A stretch of 64,000 nt of DNA, taken from NCBI RefSeq assembly GCF_900098745.1, contig NZ_FQTT01000001.1, positions 62,001 to 126,000 on the forward strand, in the 5' to 3' direction. This stretch comes from Actinomyces glycerinitolerans. Its GTDB lineage: Bacteria; Actinomycetota; Actinomycetes; Actinomycetales; Actinomycetaceae. Under the pieces are notes generated by a model that was given only the letters and a program-made list of their open reading frames with translations, did no database searches and was not told the DNA's origin. The translations under genes and the position numbers were made by a program. Position 1 is the stretch's first letter. Every line of letters begins with the position of its first letter. This document shows positions 9,068 to 17,266 of this stretch, in pieces.

Positions 9068-9847
9068 ATGTCCACTCGCCCGCAAGCCACCTTCCTCCTA
9101 CTGACCCTGCTCATCGCCGCCCCCGTGACGGCCATCCTCTTGGCGCTGAGCGGAGGCCCGTGGCGGTTGCTGCTCCTGGCGTTCTACCTGTGCGCGCTGT
9201 GCTACTGGCGTCTGGCGGAGCAGCGACCGTGGCGCGATCTCATGTACTCGGACGGGAGATCGAGAACGTGGGCCCTGCTCGCAGTCGGCGCCGCCGCACC
9301 GGTCATTGGTGGGCTCCTCCTGCGCGCGCAGGAGGAGCCCGGCTACGTAACAGCCGTAACCGCTGCCACACCGGCCCAGCTAGTGAGCGCTGTCGGCATG
9401 GCGGTGCTTGTCGGCTGCTGCCTGAATGCGATTCCCGAGGAGGTTGCCCTGCGCCGCGTCCTTCTGGATCCACTGCTCCGGCGCTGGGGCGCGCCGTTGG
9501 CCATATCCGCCACCGCCCTGGCGTTCGTGGCCTGGCACCTGCCCACCTGGCTGGATTCCGGGCTGACCGCATCGGCATACGCGGTCGAGGTTCCTGACAA
9601 GCTGGTCTTCGGTCTGGTAGCCGGCTGGTCGGTGGTACGACTGCGGTCCTTGTTCTTCGCCCTGGGTATGCACATGGGCTCGAACGCGGTCGGAGTGTTC
9701 CTCGACGCACTGGCTCCGCGGGAACAGTCCTGGGCCGCGCCCGATGCGCCCACCGTGCTCATCACCTCCGCCCAGCTGGCCGCGGCCGCACTGCTCGTGT
9801 GGTGGCTGAGTCGAACGCCGAACCCCGCCCACGGGAACGCCTCGTAA
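9068..9847 (+). CDS. CPBP-family intramembrane metalloprotease
   Basis: Membrane protein of the CAAX protease/bacteriocin-processing (CPBP, Abi) family. The signature glutamate pair and arginine are in NAIPEEVALRRVLLDPLLRRWG (EExxxR), followed by the histidine segment FVAWHLPTW and a final FALGMHMGSNAVGVF. About eight hydrophobic spans are evident in 259 residues. It is probably cotranscribed with the ClC gene 16 bases upstream. Its target is unknown; family members process peptides or act in bacteriocin immunity. A family A repeat fills the space between it and the convergent GH13 gene. Confidence 0.85.
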   Translation: MSTRPQATFLLLTLLIAAPVTAILLALSGGPWRLLLLAFYLCALCYWRLAEQRPWRDLMYSDGRSRTWALLAVGAAAPVIGGLLLRAQEEPGYVTAVTAATPAQLVSAVGMAVLVGCCLNAIPEEVALRRVLLDPLLRRWGAPLAISATALAFVAWHLPTWLDSGLTASAYAVEVPDKLVFGLVAGWSVVRLRSLFFALGMHMGSNAVGVFLDALAPREQSWAAPDAPTVLITSAQLAAAALLVWWLSRTPNPAHGNAS

Positions 9848-9858
9848 GCCCGCTTACT

Positions 9859-9976
9859 GTCCGAGTTCGGGACAAACGCCGCCGGTGAGACCCGGACCGA
9901 ATCCAGAAACCGCATGATTCCAACGATCCCGAAAACGGAGATCGGCAAGACTGGATCGTTTGTCCCGGATTCGGAC
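9859..9976. repeat. family A intergenic element, copy 1 (118 bp)
   Basis: The element is bounded by imperfect 20-base inverted repeats at 9859-9878 (GTCCGAGTTCGGGACAAACG) and 9957-9976, which differ at only a couple of positions. The exact centre, 9909-9925, is ACCGCATGATTCCAACG, shared with the copies at 16920, 41838 and 42289. It sits between two convergent genes and ends six bases from the GH13 stop, so it could also act as a bidirectional terminator. No coding capacity is apparent. Confidence 0.8.
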
Positions 9977-9981
9977 AGTTC

Positions 9982-11823
9982 TCAGATCCGACGGCGCAGA
10001 ATCACGGAGTCCCAGCCGTCCAGGTCGGGCACGCCCAGGGCCGCATCGGCCGGCAGGGAGGCCATGAGCACGCGCTCGGCATCCTCCCACTCCCCCAGGT
10101 CCAGCCCCTCGGCCGCCAGTCGACCACGCAGGGCGGAACCGGGCCCGGTCTCCAGCCCGGCACGCGTGCACGAGGCGATCAGCAGGATCTGCTCACGTTC
10201 GCCGTCGGCCCCCACGTACTCGCGCAGCAACGTCCACGAGTCGGCGGCGTCGGCATCCAGGAGCCGGAAGGTACCCAGGGCGACGGCGTCGTCATGGTGG
10301 CGCAGGGCGATCAGCGCCCGGTAGTGCTCGAAGACGCTGCCGGGCACGCCCACCTGGGCGGCGGCGTTGATCTCCGTGTAGTTGGGGGCGACGTCGATCC
10401 AGGGGGTGGCGGCGGTGAAGCCGGCGTTTGCGGTCGCGTCCCACTGCACCGGGGTGCGGGCGTTGTCGCGGGAGTTGACGGCCAGGCCGGCCAGCAGGGC
10501 GGTCGGGTCGTCGCCGACGCCGGTGCGCTCGTGGAAGTAGTTGATGGACTCCAGGTCCCGGTAGGAGTCGATGCCGTGGAAGACGGTGTTGGTCTGGCCG
10601 AGTTCCTCCCCCTGGTAGACGTAGGGGGTGCCGCGGTGCAGGTGCAGGATGGAGGCGATGGTCTTCGCGCTCGTCTCCCGCCAGGCGGGGTCGTCGTCGC
10701 CGAAGCGGGAGACGGCGCGCGGCTGGTCGTGGTTGTCCCAGTAGTTGGAGTTCCAGCCGCGCTCGCGGGTGATGCGGCCGGTGGCGTCGACGTCGGGGGC
10801 GAGAGCGGCCTGCCAGCCGGCGAGGTTGCGCTTGAGGGCCACACGGTCCAACGGCTGCGGGTCGAATTTGCCGCCGGGGCCGTCGGTCAGGCCAACGTGC
10901 TCGAACTGGAAGACCATATCCACCTCGGCGCTCGCGGGATCGGTGAAGCGGGAGGCTTCGGCGGTGGTGACACCGGGGGTCTCGCCGACGGTGATGATGT
11001 GTCGGCTGCGCGGGGCGAAGACCGCCTGGTTCATCTCGTGCAGGAACTCGTGCACGCGCGGCCCGTTGGCGACCAGTGCCGCGCCGTCGCCGTACAGGGC
11101 GCCGTCCGGGCGGGGGCCGTCGGCGAGTGGGTAGGTCTTGGAGATCAGGTTGATGACATCCATGCGGAAGCCGTCCACCCCGCGGTCGAGCCAGCGCCCC
11201 ATCATGTCGTAGACGGCGCGGCGCACCTGCGGGTTCTCCCAGTTCAGGTCGGGTTGCTTGGTGGAGAACAGGTGCAGGTAGAACTCCTGCGTGTCCTCAT
11301 CCCACTGCCAGGCGGGGCCGGAGAAGAAGGATCCCCAGTTGGTGGGCTCGGTGCCCGGTTCCCCCGGCTGCCGGCCGGGGACCACCCGGGCGGGCCGCCA
11401 GATGTACCAGTCCCGCTTAGGGCTGTCCTTCGCACTGCGGGAGGCGGCGAACCAGGGGTGCTCGTCGGAGGTGTGGTTGACCACCAGATCCATCACCAGG
11501 CGCATGCCGCGCGCGTGTAGCCCCGCGATCAGGGCGTCGAGGTCCGCCAGCGAGCCGAACATCGGGTCGATGTCCTCGTAGTCGGAGATGTCGTAGCCGT
11601 TGTCGTCCTGCGGGGAGCGGTAGACGGGGCTGAGCCAGACGACGTCGACGCCGAGGGCGTCCAGGTGATCCAGGCGGGCGGTGATGCCGGGAATGTCGCC
11701 GTAGCCGTCACCGTCGGTGTCCTGGAAGGAGCGCGGGTAGATCTGGTAGACGACGGCGCGGCGCCACCAGTCGGCGTCGTCTCCGGCGTGATGGGCGCTG
11801 ACAACGAACGACGGCTGGGTCAT
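9982..11823 (-). CDS. GH13 alpha-glucosidase, oligo-1,6-glucosidase-like
   Basis: Cytoplasmic alpha-glucosidase of the GH13 clan, close in pattern to oligo-1,6-glucosidases and related isomaltose/maltose hydrolases (GH13 subfamily 31). Near the N terminus are WWRRAVVYQIYPRSFQD and the calcium/structural DTDGDGYGDIPGI. The catalytic nucleophile is D222 (DGFRMDV), the acid/base E281 (VGETPG) and the transition-state stabiliser D366 (NHDQPRAV). The ATG at 11823 gives 613 residues and is preceded by GGAAGG; 19 further in-frame residues upstream are unlikely. It is probably transcribed from its own promoter, since a terminator at 12003-12038 separates it from the upstream importer. Substrate specificity is not certain. 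Confidence 0.9.
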   Translation of the reverse strand: MTQPSFVVSAHHAGDDADWWRRAVVYQIYPRSFQDTDGDGYGDIPGITARLDHLDALGVDVVWLSPVYRSPQDDNGYDISDYEDIDPMFGSLADLDALIAGLHARGMRLVMDLVVNHTSDEHPWFAASRSAKDSPKRDWYIWRPARVVPGRQPGEPGTEPTNWGSFFSGPAWQWDEDTQEFYLHLFSTKQPDLNWENPQVRRAVYDMMGRWLDRGVDGFRMDVINLISKTYPLADGPRPDGALYGDGAALVANGPRVHEFLHEMNQAVFAPRSRHIITVGETPGVTTAEASRFTDPASAEVDMVFQFEHVGLTDGPGGKFDPQPLDRVALKRNLAGWQAALAPDVDATGRITRERGWNSNYWDNHDQPRAVSRFGDDDPAWRETSAKTIASILHLHRGTPYVYQGEELGQTNTVFHGIDSYRDLESINYFHERTGVGDDPTALLAGLAVNSRDNARTPVQWDATANAGFTAATPWIDVAPNYTEINAAAQVGVPGSVFEHYRALIALRHHDDAVALGTFRLLDADAADSWTLLREYVGADGEREQILLIASCTRAGLETGPGSALRGRLAAEGLDLGEWEDAERVLMASLPADAALGVPDLDGWDSVILRRRI

Positions 11824-11904
11824 GGCGAAAACCTTCCGGGCTGGACAATATCGAGGCCCGGGGGCATGGGACGACGGCATCCCTCTGCCCCCGAGTACCG
11901 TCTT

Positions 11905-11935
11905 GACCGGTCCTAGCCGTTACTCGTACCGGTTA
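11905..11935. promoter_or_regulatory. paired ACCGGT-centred sites upstream of the GH13 gene, candidate operators
   Basis: GACCGGTC at 11905-11912 and TACCGGTTA at 11927-11935 are centred 22 bases apart, about two helical turns, in the leader of the GH13 gene. The core resembles the perfect palindrome GTTTACCGGTAAAC at 18918-18931, so a LacI-type regulator could bind here. This is suggestive only. Confidence 0.35.
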
Positions 11936-12002
11936 AGGTGTGTCACTGGTGCCGGTCTGGTGGTGTTGGAGCCAGCCTACGTCAAAGTGGTGGAGCGGTA
12001 AA

Positions 12003-12038
12003 CCGTCCGGTCGAGGCGCGGCTGCCCCGACCGGACGG
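12003..12038 (-). terminator. hairpin downstream of the second importer operon
   Basis: CCGTCCGGTCG (12003-12013) and its exact complement (12028-12038) form an 11-bp stem with a 14-base loop. It begins six bases beyond the permease stop at 12044, the usual place for a terminator. No long T tract follows, as is common in high-GC genomes. Confidence 0.65.
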
Positions 12039-12043
12039 CCGAC

Positions 12044-12964
12044 TCACTTCTGGCTACCGCGCATGACGCCGGAGATGACCCAGCGCTGAGCGATCACGTA
12101 GACGAGGAACATCGGGGCGATCGCCATCAGGTAGGAGGCGAAGGACACCGGATAGTTCGTGTTGAACTGTCCCTGGAAGACGTACTGGGCCAGCGGCAGG
12201 GTCGCCTTGGACTGGTCGGTCAGGATCACCAGTGGGAGCAGGAAGTCGTTCCAGGCCCACAGGCAGGTCAGGATCCCGACGGTGGCGTTCATGGGCGACA
12301 GCAGCGGGAAGATGATCCGCCAGAAGATAGTCCAGCGGCTGGCACCGTCCATGGCGGCCGCTTCCTCCAGCTCCTCCGGAATGGACTTGATGAAGGAGGT
12401 GTACATCAGGATGTTGAAGGCCAGACCGTAGACCACGTACAGCAGGATCAAGCCGGCCTCGTTGTCCAGGTGCAGCAGAGCGGTCTCCTTGACAACCGGC
12501 AGCATGATGATCGGGAACGGTACGAACAGGGCCGCCACGAAGTAGTAGTACAGGCGGCGGAACCAGGGGCGGTGCATGTTGCGGCCCAGCGCATAGGCGA
12601 CCATGGAGTTGGACAGCAGCGTGAACACCGTGGCGCCGACGGTGATGATGGCGGAAGTCAGCACCCGCCGCGGGTAGGAGGTCATCTCCCAGGCGGTGGC
12701 GAAGTTGTCCAGGCTCCAGGACCGGGGCTGTGCCCAGCCGGAGGTGGCCAGTTCCTCGGGCGTCTTGAAGGCGGTGACCACGGTGAAGTAGAGGGGCACC
12801 AGCACGGTCAGGCTGAGCACGATCGCCAGCAGGGTGGTCCACCAGTTGGTGCGACCGAAGACGCCCTTGGAGCGTCTGCGAACCCGGTAGACCTCGGGAT
12901 CGGCGGTGCCCAGGCGGCTCTCAGCGGAGCCGGAGTTGTCAATGTTGGCGGTTGTGGCGGTCAT
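12044..12964 (-). CDS. sugar ABC transporter permease, MalG-like
   Basis: Inner-membrane permease of the second CUT1 importer, 306 residues. After a cytoplasmic N terminus of about 35 residues there are some six membrane spans. The EAA loop is PEELEEAAAMDGASRWTIFWRIIFP and is followed by LTCLWAWNDFLLPLVI, typical of MalG-type subunits. It lies six bases downstream of the partner permease and is the last gene of the operon, closed by the hairpin at 12003-12038. Confidence 0.92.
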   Translation of the reverse strand: MTATTANIDNSGSAESRLGTADPEVYRVRRRSKGVFGRTNWWTTLLAIVLSLTVLVPLYFTVVTAFKTPEELATSGWAQPRSWSLDNFATAWEMTSYPRRVLTSAIITVGATVFTLLSNSMVAYALGRNMHRPWFRRLYYYFVAALFVPFPIIMLPVVKETALLHLDNEAGLILLYVVYGLAFNILMYTSFIKSIPEELEEAAAMDGASRWTIFWRIIFPLLSPMNATVGILTCLWAWNDFLLPLVILTDQSKATLPLAQYVFQGQFNTNYPVSFASYLMAIAPMFLVYVIAQRWVISGVMRGSQK

Positions 12965-12970
12965 GGCGGA

Positions 12971-13906
12971 TCAGACCCTTTCCTGGCTCTGGGTGAAGCG
13001 CAGCTGGGCGAAGGACAGCAGCACCACGATGAGGAAGTAGATGACGCCGTTCGCCGTCTGGTAGGCGTATTCGCCGCCCTGGAAGCCGTTCTTGAAGATG
13101 AGGTAGGAGATGGACTGCGTGGCGGTGCCCGGGCCGCCGGAGGTCAGGGCGACGATCTGGTCGAAGACGCCCAGGAAGTTCTTGAAGGAAAGCACCATGT
13201 TGATGCCCAGGTAGGGGATGATCAGCGGCAGGGTCATGGACCACAGCCGCCGCACCGGGCCGGCGCCGTCGATGGCGGAGGCCTCGTAGATCTCATCGGG
13301 CACGGTCTGCAGGCCGGCCAGGTAGATGATCGTGTTGTAGGCGACCGCCTGCCACACGCCGACGACGACGATCGCGAGCCAGGCCAGGTCCTCGTTGGCC
13401 AGCAGCGAGGTGCTCAGCCACTCCCAGCCCAGCGCCTGCCCGATCTGGGGCAGGTTGTTGGTGAACAGGTAGCTGAAGATGTAGGAGACCACCAGCACCG
13501 GCAGGATGTAGGGCACGAAGAACACGCCGCGGAAGAAGGTGCGGGCCTTCATCTTGGAGTTGAGGATGAGGGCTAGCCCCAGGGCGATGATGTTGGTCAG
13601 GATGGAGGCGACGATCGAGTACTTGAAGGTGAACAGGTACGAGCCCCAGATGATGTCATCGGAGAACAGGTTCTTGTAGTTGGTCAAGCCGACGAAGTGC
13701 CAGTCGCCGTAGCCCTTGAAGTTGGTGAAGGTGTAGAAGACGCCCGTCAGCAGCGGGATCGTCAGCAACACGGTGAAGACGAGGGCCGCGGGGACGAGCA
13801 TCCAGATGAAGGCCGGGTCGACCTTCTTGGCCTTGTTGTCCTGAATCTTGTGGGATACGGCCTGCGAGTCGCCGGCCCGCGGCGCAGTGGCGGTTTGCGT
13901 GGTCAT
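12971..13906 (-). CDS. sugar ABC transporter permease, MalF-like
   Basis: Permease partner of the importer, 311 residues. The first membrane span begins near residue 34 (AFIWMLVPAALVFTVLL), followed by the periplasmic TNFKGYGDWHFVGLTNY segment common in MalF/UgpA-type proteins and the EAA loop DEIYEASAIDGAGPVRRLWSMTLP. It starts 20 bases after the binding-protein gene. No ATPase is encoded nearby. Confidence 0.92.
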   Translation of the reverse strand: MTTQTATAPRAGDSQAVSHKIQDNKAKKVDPAFIWMLVPAALVFTVLLTIPLLTGVFYTFTNFKGYGDWHFVGLTNYKNLFSDDIIWGSYLFTFKYSIVASILTNIIALGLALILNSKMKARTFFRGVFFVPYILPVLVVSYIFSYLFTNNLPQIGQALGWEWLSTSLLANEDLAWLAIVVVGVWQAVAYNTIIYLAGLQTVPDEIYEASAIDGAGPVRRLWSMTLPLIIPYLGINMVLSFKNFLGVFDQIVALTSGGPGTATQSISYLIFKNGFQGGEYAYQTANGVIYFLIVVLLSFAQLRFTQSQERV

Positions 13907-13926
13907 GGTGGTTCGGTCCTCCTGCC

Positions 13927-15195
13927 TCAGGCCGTCTCGTTAATGCGGCGGACGACCTTGTTCCACTGGGCGTCCAGCGTGGAGATCAGCTGGTCCAGGT
14001 CGCCGTTGAACAGGTACTGCTGTATGTAGGCGTTCAGGGTGATGGCCGGCGGGAAGTTGTGGTCGGAGTAGGTGGCCACGCGCCCGGCGTCGAAGTAGGG
14101 CTGGAGCCCCTCCAGGGCGGGATCCTGGGCGGATAGTGTCGTCAGGGTCGGGTAGGCGACCTGCTCGTCGCAGTAGGCGGTCATGTTCGCCTCATCCATC
14201 AGGTACTGGAAGAAGCGCAGGTTCTCCTCCAGGTGGGCCGGGTTCTCACCCATGGTCAGGGCCACGTCGACGCCGGAGACGACCTTGGTGTCGGCCGCGT
14301 CGTCGGCGGGAGCGGCGAAGGTCCCCAGGTTGATGTCCGGGTTGTAGGAGCGGATGGCGGGGATGGCGTAGGTGCCGTGCCAGTACATGGCCGCCTTGCC
14401 CTGCGCGAAGCCCTGGTTGCCGTCGTTGTAGCCCAGGGCGGCCTTGTCTGCGTTGCCGTACTGGATCGCCTGGTACATCTTCTCGAACACCGGGCTGAGC
14501 TCGGCGAAGGAGGTGCCCGAGTCGAGGTCGCGGCGCTGGTCGTACCAGGCGGCGACGCCGTCGGCGAGGAAGGAACCGGACAGGGAGTTAAAGGCGGGTG
14601 CGCCGGTCCAGTTGTCCTTGATGGCCCAGTAGAAGGGATCAATCCCCTGGGCGGTGAACTCGTCACAGATTTCGATGAGCTCGTCCCAGGTGGTCGGCGG
14701 CTCGAGGCCGGCGGCATCGAAGACGTCCCTGTTGTAGATGATGCCCGAGCCGTTGTCGGCGAAGGCGACGCCATTGGTCTGGCCCTCACCACCGGTGCCG
14801 AGCGTGTCCAGGATGGAGGCGATGGACGGGTTCACGCCGTCGAGCAGGTCGGTGCGGTTGAAGTCGTAGAAGATGCCCGTGTCGGCCAGGGCACCGTAGT
14901 TGTAGTCGCCGTTGATGGTGATCAGGTCCGGGGTGTCGCCCTTGACCAGGCGGGCGCGCAACGAGGTGATGTTGTCGGCCTGGAAGTTCTGAGTGACGAC
15001 GATGTCCGGGTTGGCGGCATTGAAGTCCTCACAGATCTGATCGAACAGGGTGATGGCCTCGCTCTTGAACTGGAACAGCTCCAGGTGAACCTTGCCGTCT
15101 CCGGACGAGCAGCCGGCGAGCGTGCCGCCCGTGGCCGCGAGCGCCGCCGCCGTCGCCGTGCCGGCGAGGAAGGAGCGCCTGCTCAGTGCTCTCAT
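13927..15195 (-). CDS. sugar ABC transporter substrate-binding lipoprotein
   Basis: First gene of the second importer operon. The ATG at 15195 is preceded by GGAGG at six bases and gives 422 residues; upstream in-frame codons are probably leader. The signal sequence has the twin-arginine-like LSRRSFLAG and the lipobox TLAGC, with the lipidated cysteine near residue 29. The mature part has VHLELFQFKSEAITLFDQIC, GDTPDLITINGD and PPTTWDELIEICDEF, typical of oligosaccharide-binding CUT1 proteins. It is divergent from the ROK regulator, its probable controller. The ligand is unknown; the neighbouring GH13 enzyme hints at an alpha-glucoside. Confidence 0.92.
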   Translation of the reverse strand: MRALSRRSFLAGTATAAALAATGGTLAGCSSGDGKVHLELFQFKSEAITLFDQICEDFNAANPDIVVTQNFQADNITSLRARLVKGDTPDLITINGDYNYGALADTGIFYDFNRTDLLDGVNPSIASILDTLGTGGEGQTNGVAFADNGSGIIYNRDVFDAAGLEPPTTWDELIEICDEFTAQGIDPFYWAIKDNWTGAPAFNSLSGSFLADGVAAWYDQRRDLDSGTSFAELSPVFEKMYQAIQYGNADKAALGYNDGNQGFAQGKAAMYWHGTYAIPAIRSYNPDINLGTFAAPADDAADTKVVSGVDVALTMGENPAHLEENLRFFQYLMDEANMTAYCDEQVAYPTLTTLSAQDPALEGLQPYFDAGRVATYSDHNFPPAITLNAYIQQYLFNGDLDQLISTLDAQWNKVVRRINETA

Positions 15196-15283
15196 GGGTA
15201 CCTCCGTGCATCCTTGCTGAGGTTGGGGGGGGTGGGAATGCCACCGGTCGGCGGCAACACAGATTATTCTGCACCAGAAGAAA

Positions 15284-15303
15284 CCCGTGCGCAAGCACAC
15301 GGG
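15284..15303. promoter_or_regulatory. inverted repeat between the importer operon and the ROK gene
   Basis: CCCGTG and CACGGG flank eight bases, and a second register (GTGC-GCAA-GCAC) nests inside. It is in the 144-base divergent promoter region, where a ROK regulator would be expected to bind. The half-sites are short, so this is tentative. Confidence 0.35.
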
Positions 15304-15339
15304 CACAGGCGTCGACCCCGAGTCGGGCATGATGGAGTC

Positions 15340-16500
15340 ATGGCCGACTCAAGCGCCCCGGCCGGGCCCGCATCGCTCTGGACCGCTCTCAGCGACACCC
15401 AGCGCGAGATCGTGCTGGCCCTACTGCGTTACGGGCGACTACTGCGCCCCGAGATCATGCGCATCGTCGGTATCTCCCCTGGCTCGGTCACCCGACTGAC
15501 GACACCGCTGGTAGAGGCCGGACTTCTCACCACGCACACACTGCAGGTGGCCGACACCGGGCGGCCGCAGTCCCCGCTTGAGGTACGCGCCGACGCCGAG
15601 TCCGTGGTGGGGGTTGGCCTGTCAACGAACTTGCTGACCGCGGTCCTGACCGACCTGCGCCTGGGCCTTCTCGCCACTGTGCGCCGCCCGCTTACGGGCC
15701 ACTCCCCCGCAGAGATCGTAACCGAGTTGGCCGCCGCGCTCACCGATCTCGCCGGCGCTGCCGCGGACGCCCCGCCGCCCTCCTGCCTGGGGATCAGCCT
15801 GGGCGGCACAGCGCGCGACGGGCGCACGGTGGACGAGGCCGTGTTCTACGGCTGGCACCGAGTGCCCCTGGCCGATTTCGTTGAGGCCCGGCTGGGCGTG
15901 CCGACCATTATCGGCAACGACCTGACCGCACTGACGCTGCGGGAGGCCTGGTTCGGAGTGGGACGGGAACACGGCCGCTTCAGCCTGCTCACGGTGGGTG
16001 CCGGCGTCGGCCATGGACTGGTAGTGGACGGCCAGGTCGTGACCAACGCCGACGCCGAGATGGGTCTACTGGGCATGGTGCCAGTGCCCGACGGCGCCCG
16101 GCCGGCCAGCGCCGCAGCGGCGATGGACTGCCTGACCAATGAGGCGATCGAACGCACCTGGGTGCAGCGCGGCCACGACTGGCTGGCGGCGGCGGACGTC
16201 GTCGAGCTGGCGACCGCTGGTGACGGCGACGCCGTGTCTCTATGCGCTTCCTACGCGCGCAGGCTGGGGCGCTTGCTGGGTATGGCCGCGGCGTTCACCC
16301 TGCCCGAGGTCGTGGTGGTTGCGGGCGAGCGCGCCGCCATCGCCACGCTCTTCGAGGACGAGGTGCAGCAGGGGATCGCCGCGGTGCGCCGTGCCAGCGC
16401 GACTCCGCTCGATGTGGTCGTGCGCGAGCACGACCGGCCCGAATGGGCCACCGGCGCTGCCGCCCTGGCCCTGCGCGCCCGAGTTCTGGGGCAGTTGTAA
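15340..16500 (+). CDS. ROK-family transcriptional regulator (NagC/XylR-like)
   Basis: Regulator with an N-terminal winged helix (residues about 15-80, SDTQREIVLALLRYGRLLRP and GSVTRLTTPLVEAGLL) fused to a ROK sugar-kinase fold (GISLGGTARDG, IIGNDLTALTLREAWFG, LLTVGAGVGHGLVVDG). The cysteine-rich zinc motif of classical ROK proteins is missing: the region after GHGLVVDGQ reads NADAEMGLLGMVPVPDG. This argues for a regulator that has lost or modified kinase activity. The ATG at 15340 gives 386 residues; GGAG lies only two bases upstream, so translation may be leaderless or weak. It probably controls the divergent importer at 12044-15195. Confidence 0.88.
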   Translation: MADSSAPAGPASLWTALSDTQREIVLALLRYGRLLRPEIMRIVGISPGSVTRLTTPLVEAGLLTTHTLQVADTGRPQSPLEVRADAESVVGVGLSTNLLTAVLTDLRLGLLATVRRPLTGHSPAEIVTELAAALTDLAGAAADAPPPSCLGISLGGTARDGRTVDEAVFYGWHRVPLADFVEARLGVPTIIGNDLTALTLREAWFGVGREHGRFSLLTVGAGVGHGLVVDGQVVTNADAEMGLLGMVPVPDGARPASAAAAMDCLTNEAIERTWVQRGHDWLAAADVVELATAGDGDAVSLCASYARRLGRLLGMAAAFTLPEVVVVAGERAAIATLFEDEVQQGIAAVRRASATPLDVVVREHDRPEWATGAAALALRARVLGQL

Positions 16501-16557
16501 ACGCGGCCGACCGCCCCAAAACGGGCCCTTCGTGTTTGGGGGGTGGTGGGCAAGAGC

Positions 16558-16670
16558 GTCTGCTACGCGGGTTAGACGTTAACAACGCTACTTAACGGTC
16601 TGCTGTATACCTCGGAGCCCTTCAGCAGACGGTTAACCGGCGTTGTTAACCCCGAAGTGGCGTTGCAGAC
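16558..16670 (+). repeat. family B palindromic element, copy 1 (113 bp)
   Basis: It begins GTCTGCTACGC and ends with GCGTTGCAGAC, nearly its complement. Inside are nested inverted repeats: GTTAACAACG against CGTTGTTAAC, then TTAACGGTCTGCTG against CAGCAGACGGTTAA (one mismatch), around a central TATACCTCGGAGCCCTT. The same 113 bases occur inverted at 42039-42151 with roughly ten differences. No reading frame is shared convincingly, so it is interpreted as a non-coding structured repeat. Confidence 0.85.
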
Positions 16671-16694
16671 GTCCCCGCTTCCGGGCATGGGTAT

Positions 16695-16786
16695 GTCGGC
16701 AGCCGACTCGGACGCGGGATGCCGGCGGCTGACTCGAGCACGGCCGGCAGCCGACTCGAGCACGGCCGGCGGCCGATTCCGGCACG
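16695..16786 (+). repeat. short tandem array, units of about 22 bp
   Basis: Units at 16721-16742, 16743-16764 and 16765-16786 share the pattern GCCGGCRGCYGAYTC followed by a CACG end. A longer, more diverged unit occupies 16695-16720. The spacing of 22 bases is exact for the last three. No known element type was recognised. Confidence 0.6.
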
Positions 16787-16919
16787 CCATGGTCAACGTG
16801 GATGCGGGCGACCTCAAACGGGCTTGTCTGTTTCGTGGGTGTGGGGGTGAGCGCTGCTGCCCTGGCATGTTGGGTGGTGGGTGTGGGCGCGCCCCCGGAC
16901 GCCCCGCCGGAGGCGGAAC

Positions 16920-17037
16920 GTCCAAATCCGGCACAAAGGCCGTCGACGACCGCAGGGGCCGAGTTTGAAACCGCATGATTCCAACGTTTTGCCTGCGGCT
17001 GCCGGCGACGTCAGAGTCGTTCATGCCGATCCTGGAC
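16920..17037. repeat. family A intergenic element, copy 2 (118 bp)
   Basis: Terminal inverted repeats are at 16920-16939 (GTCCAAATCCGGCACAAAGG) and 17018-17037, more degenerate than in copies 1 and 4. The centre, ACCGCATGATTCCAACG, is at 16970-16986, 50 bases from the left end exactly as in copy 1. The surrounding arm sequence is not conserved between copies. Confidence 0.75.
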
Positions 17038-17266
17038 ACTTTGGGCCGCCACGCACGGCACTCGGCGCCGACGGCGGGCCGCGAGTGGGCAGGCCGCCCG
17101 CGCACCCGACGTCACGCCGGAATCCAACACCACACCACTGGGAGCTGGTTTGCGTCTACCCAGCGACGACGTCCCCGTCGGCCCGAAAACGACCACTACA
17201 TCACAGCCCCGGCCCGAACCAAAACACCCGCAAACATGAAGAGCCCTGTAAGCGACGCCGCGTTCC

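Larger units (their letters stand above)
16501..17266. other. 766-base gene-free stretch rich in repeats
   Basis: No credible gene was found between the ROK regulator and the HIT gene. The stretch holds a short CCCCAAA/TTTGGGG hairpin at its left end, family B copy 1 (16558-16670), a short tandem array (16695-16786) and family A copy 2 (16920-17037). Open frames here are short and built from repeat sequence. Confidence 0.75.

Noticed and set aside
7750-9135. 461-codon open frame opposite the ClC gene
   Set aside because: Shadow of the ClC coding sequence; low-complexity histidine/glutamine/arginine-rich translation without motif.
16558-16670. Similarity of family B to an integron attC site
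   Set aside because: The element is palindromic, and a GTTAGAC matching the GTTRRRY core is present in copy 1 only. Copy 2 lacks it and neither copy has the matching RYYYAAC, so the resemblance is superficial. No integrase or cassette array is present.
16695-16786. CRISPR-like appearance of the short tandem array
   Set aside because: Units are directly adjacent without unique spacers, and there are no cas genes in the window.
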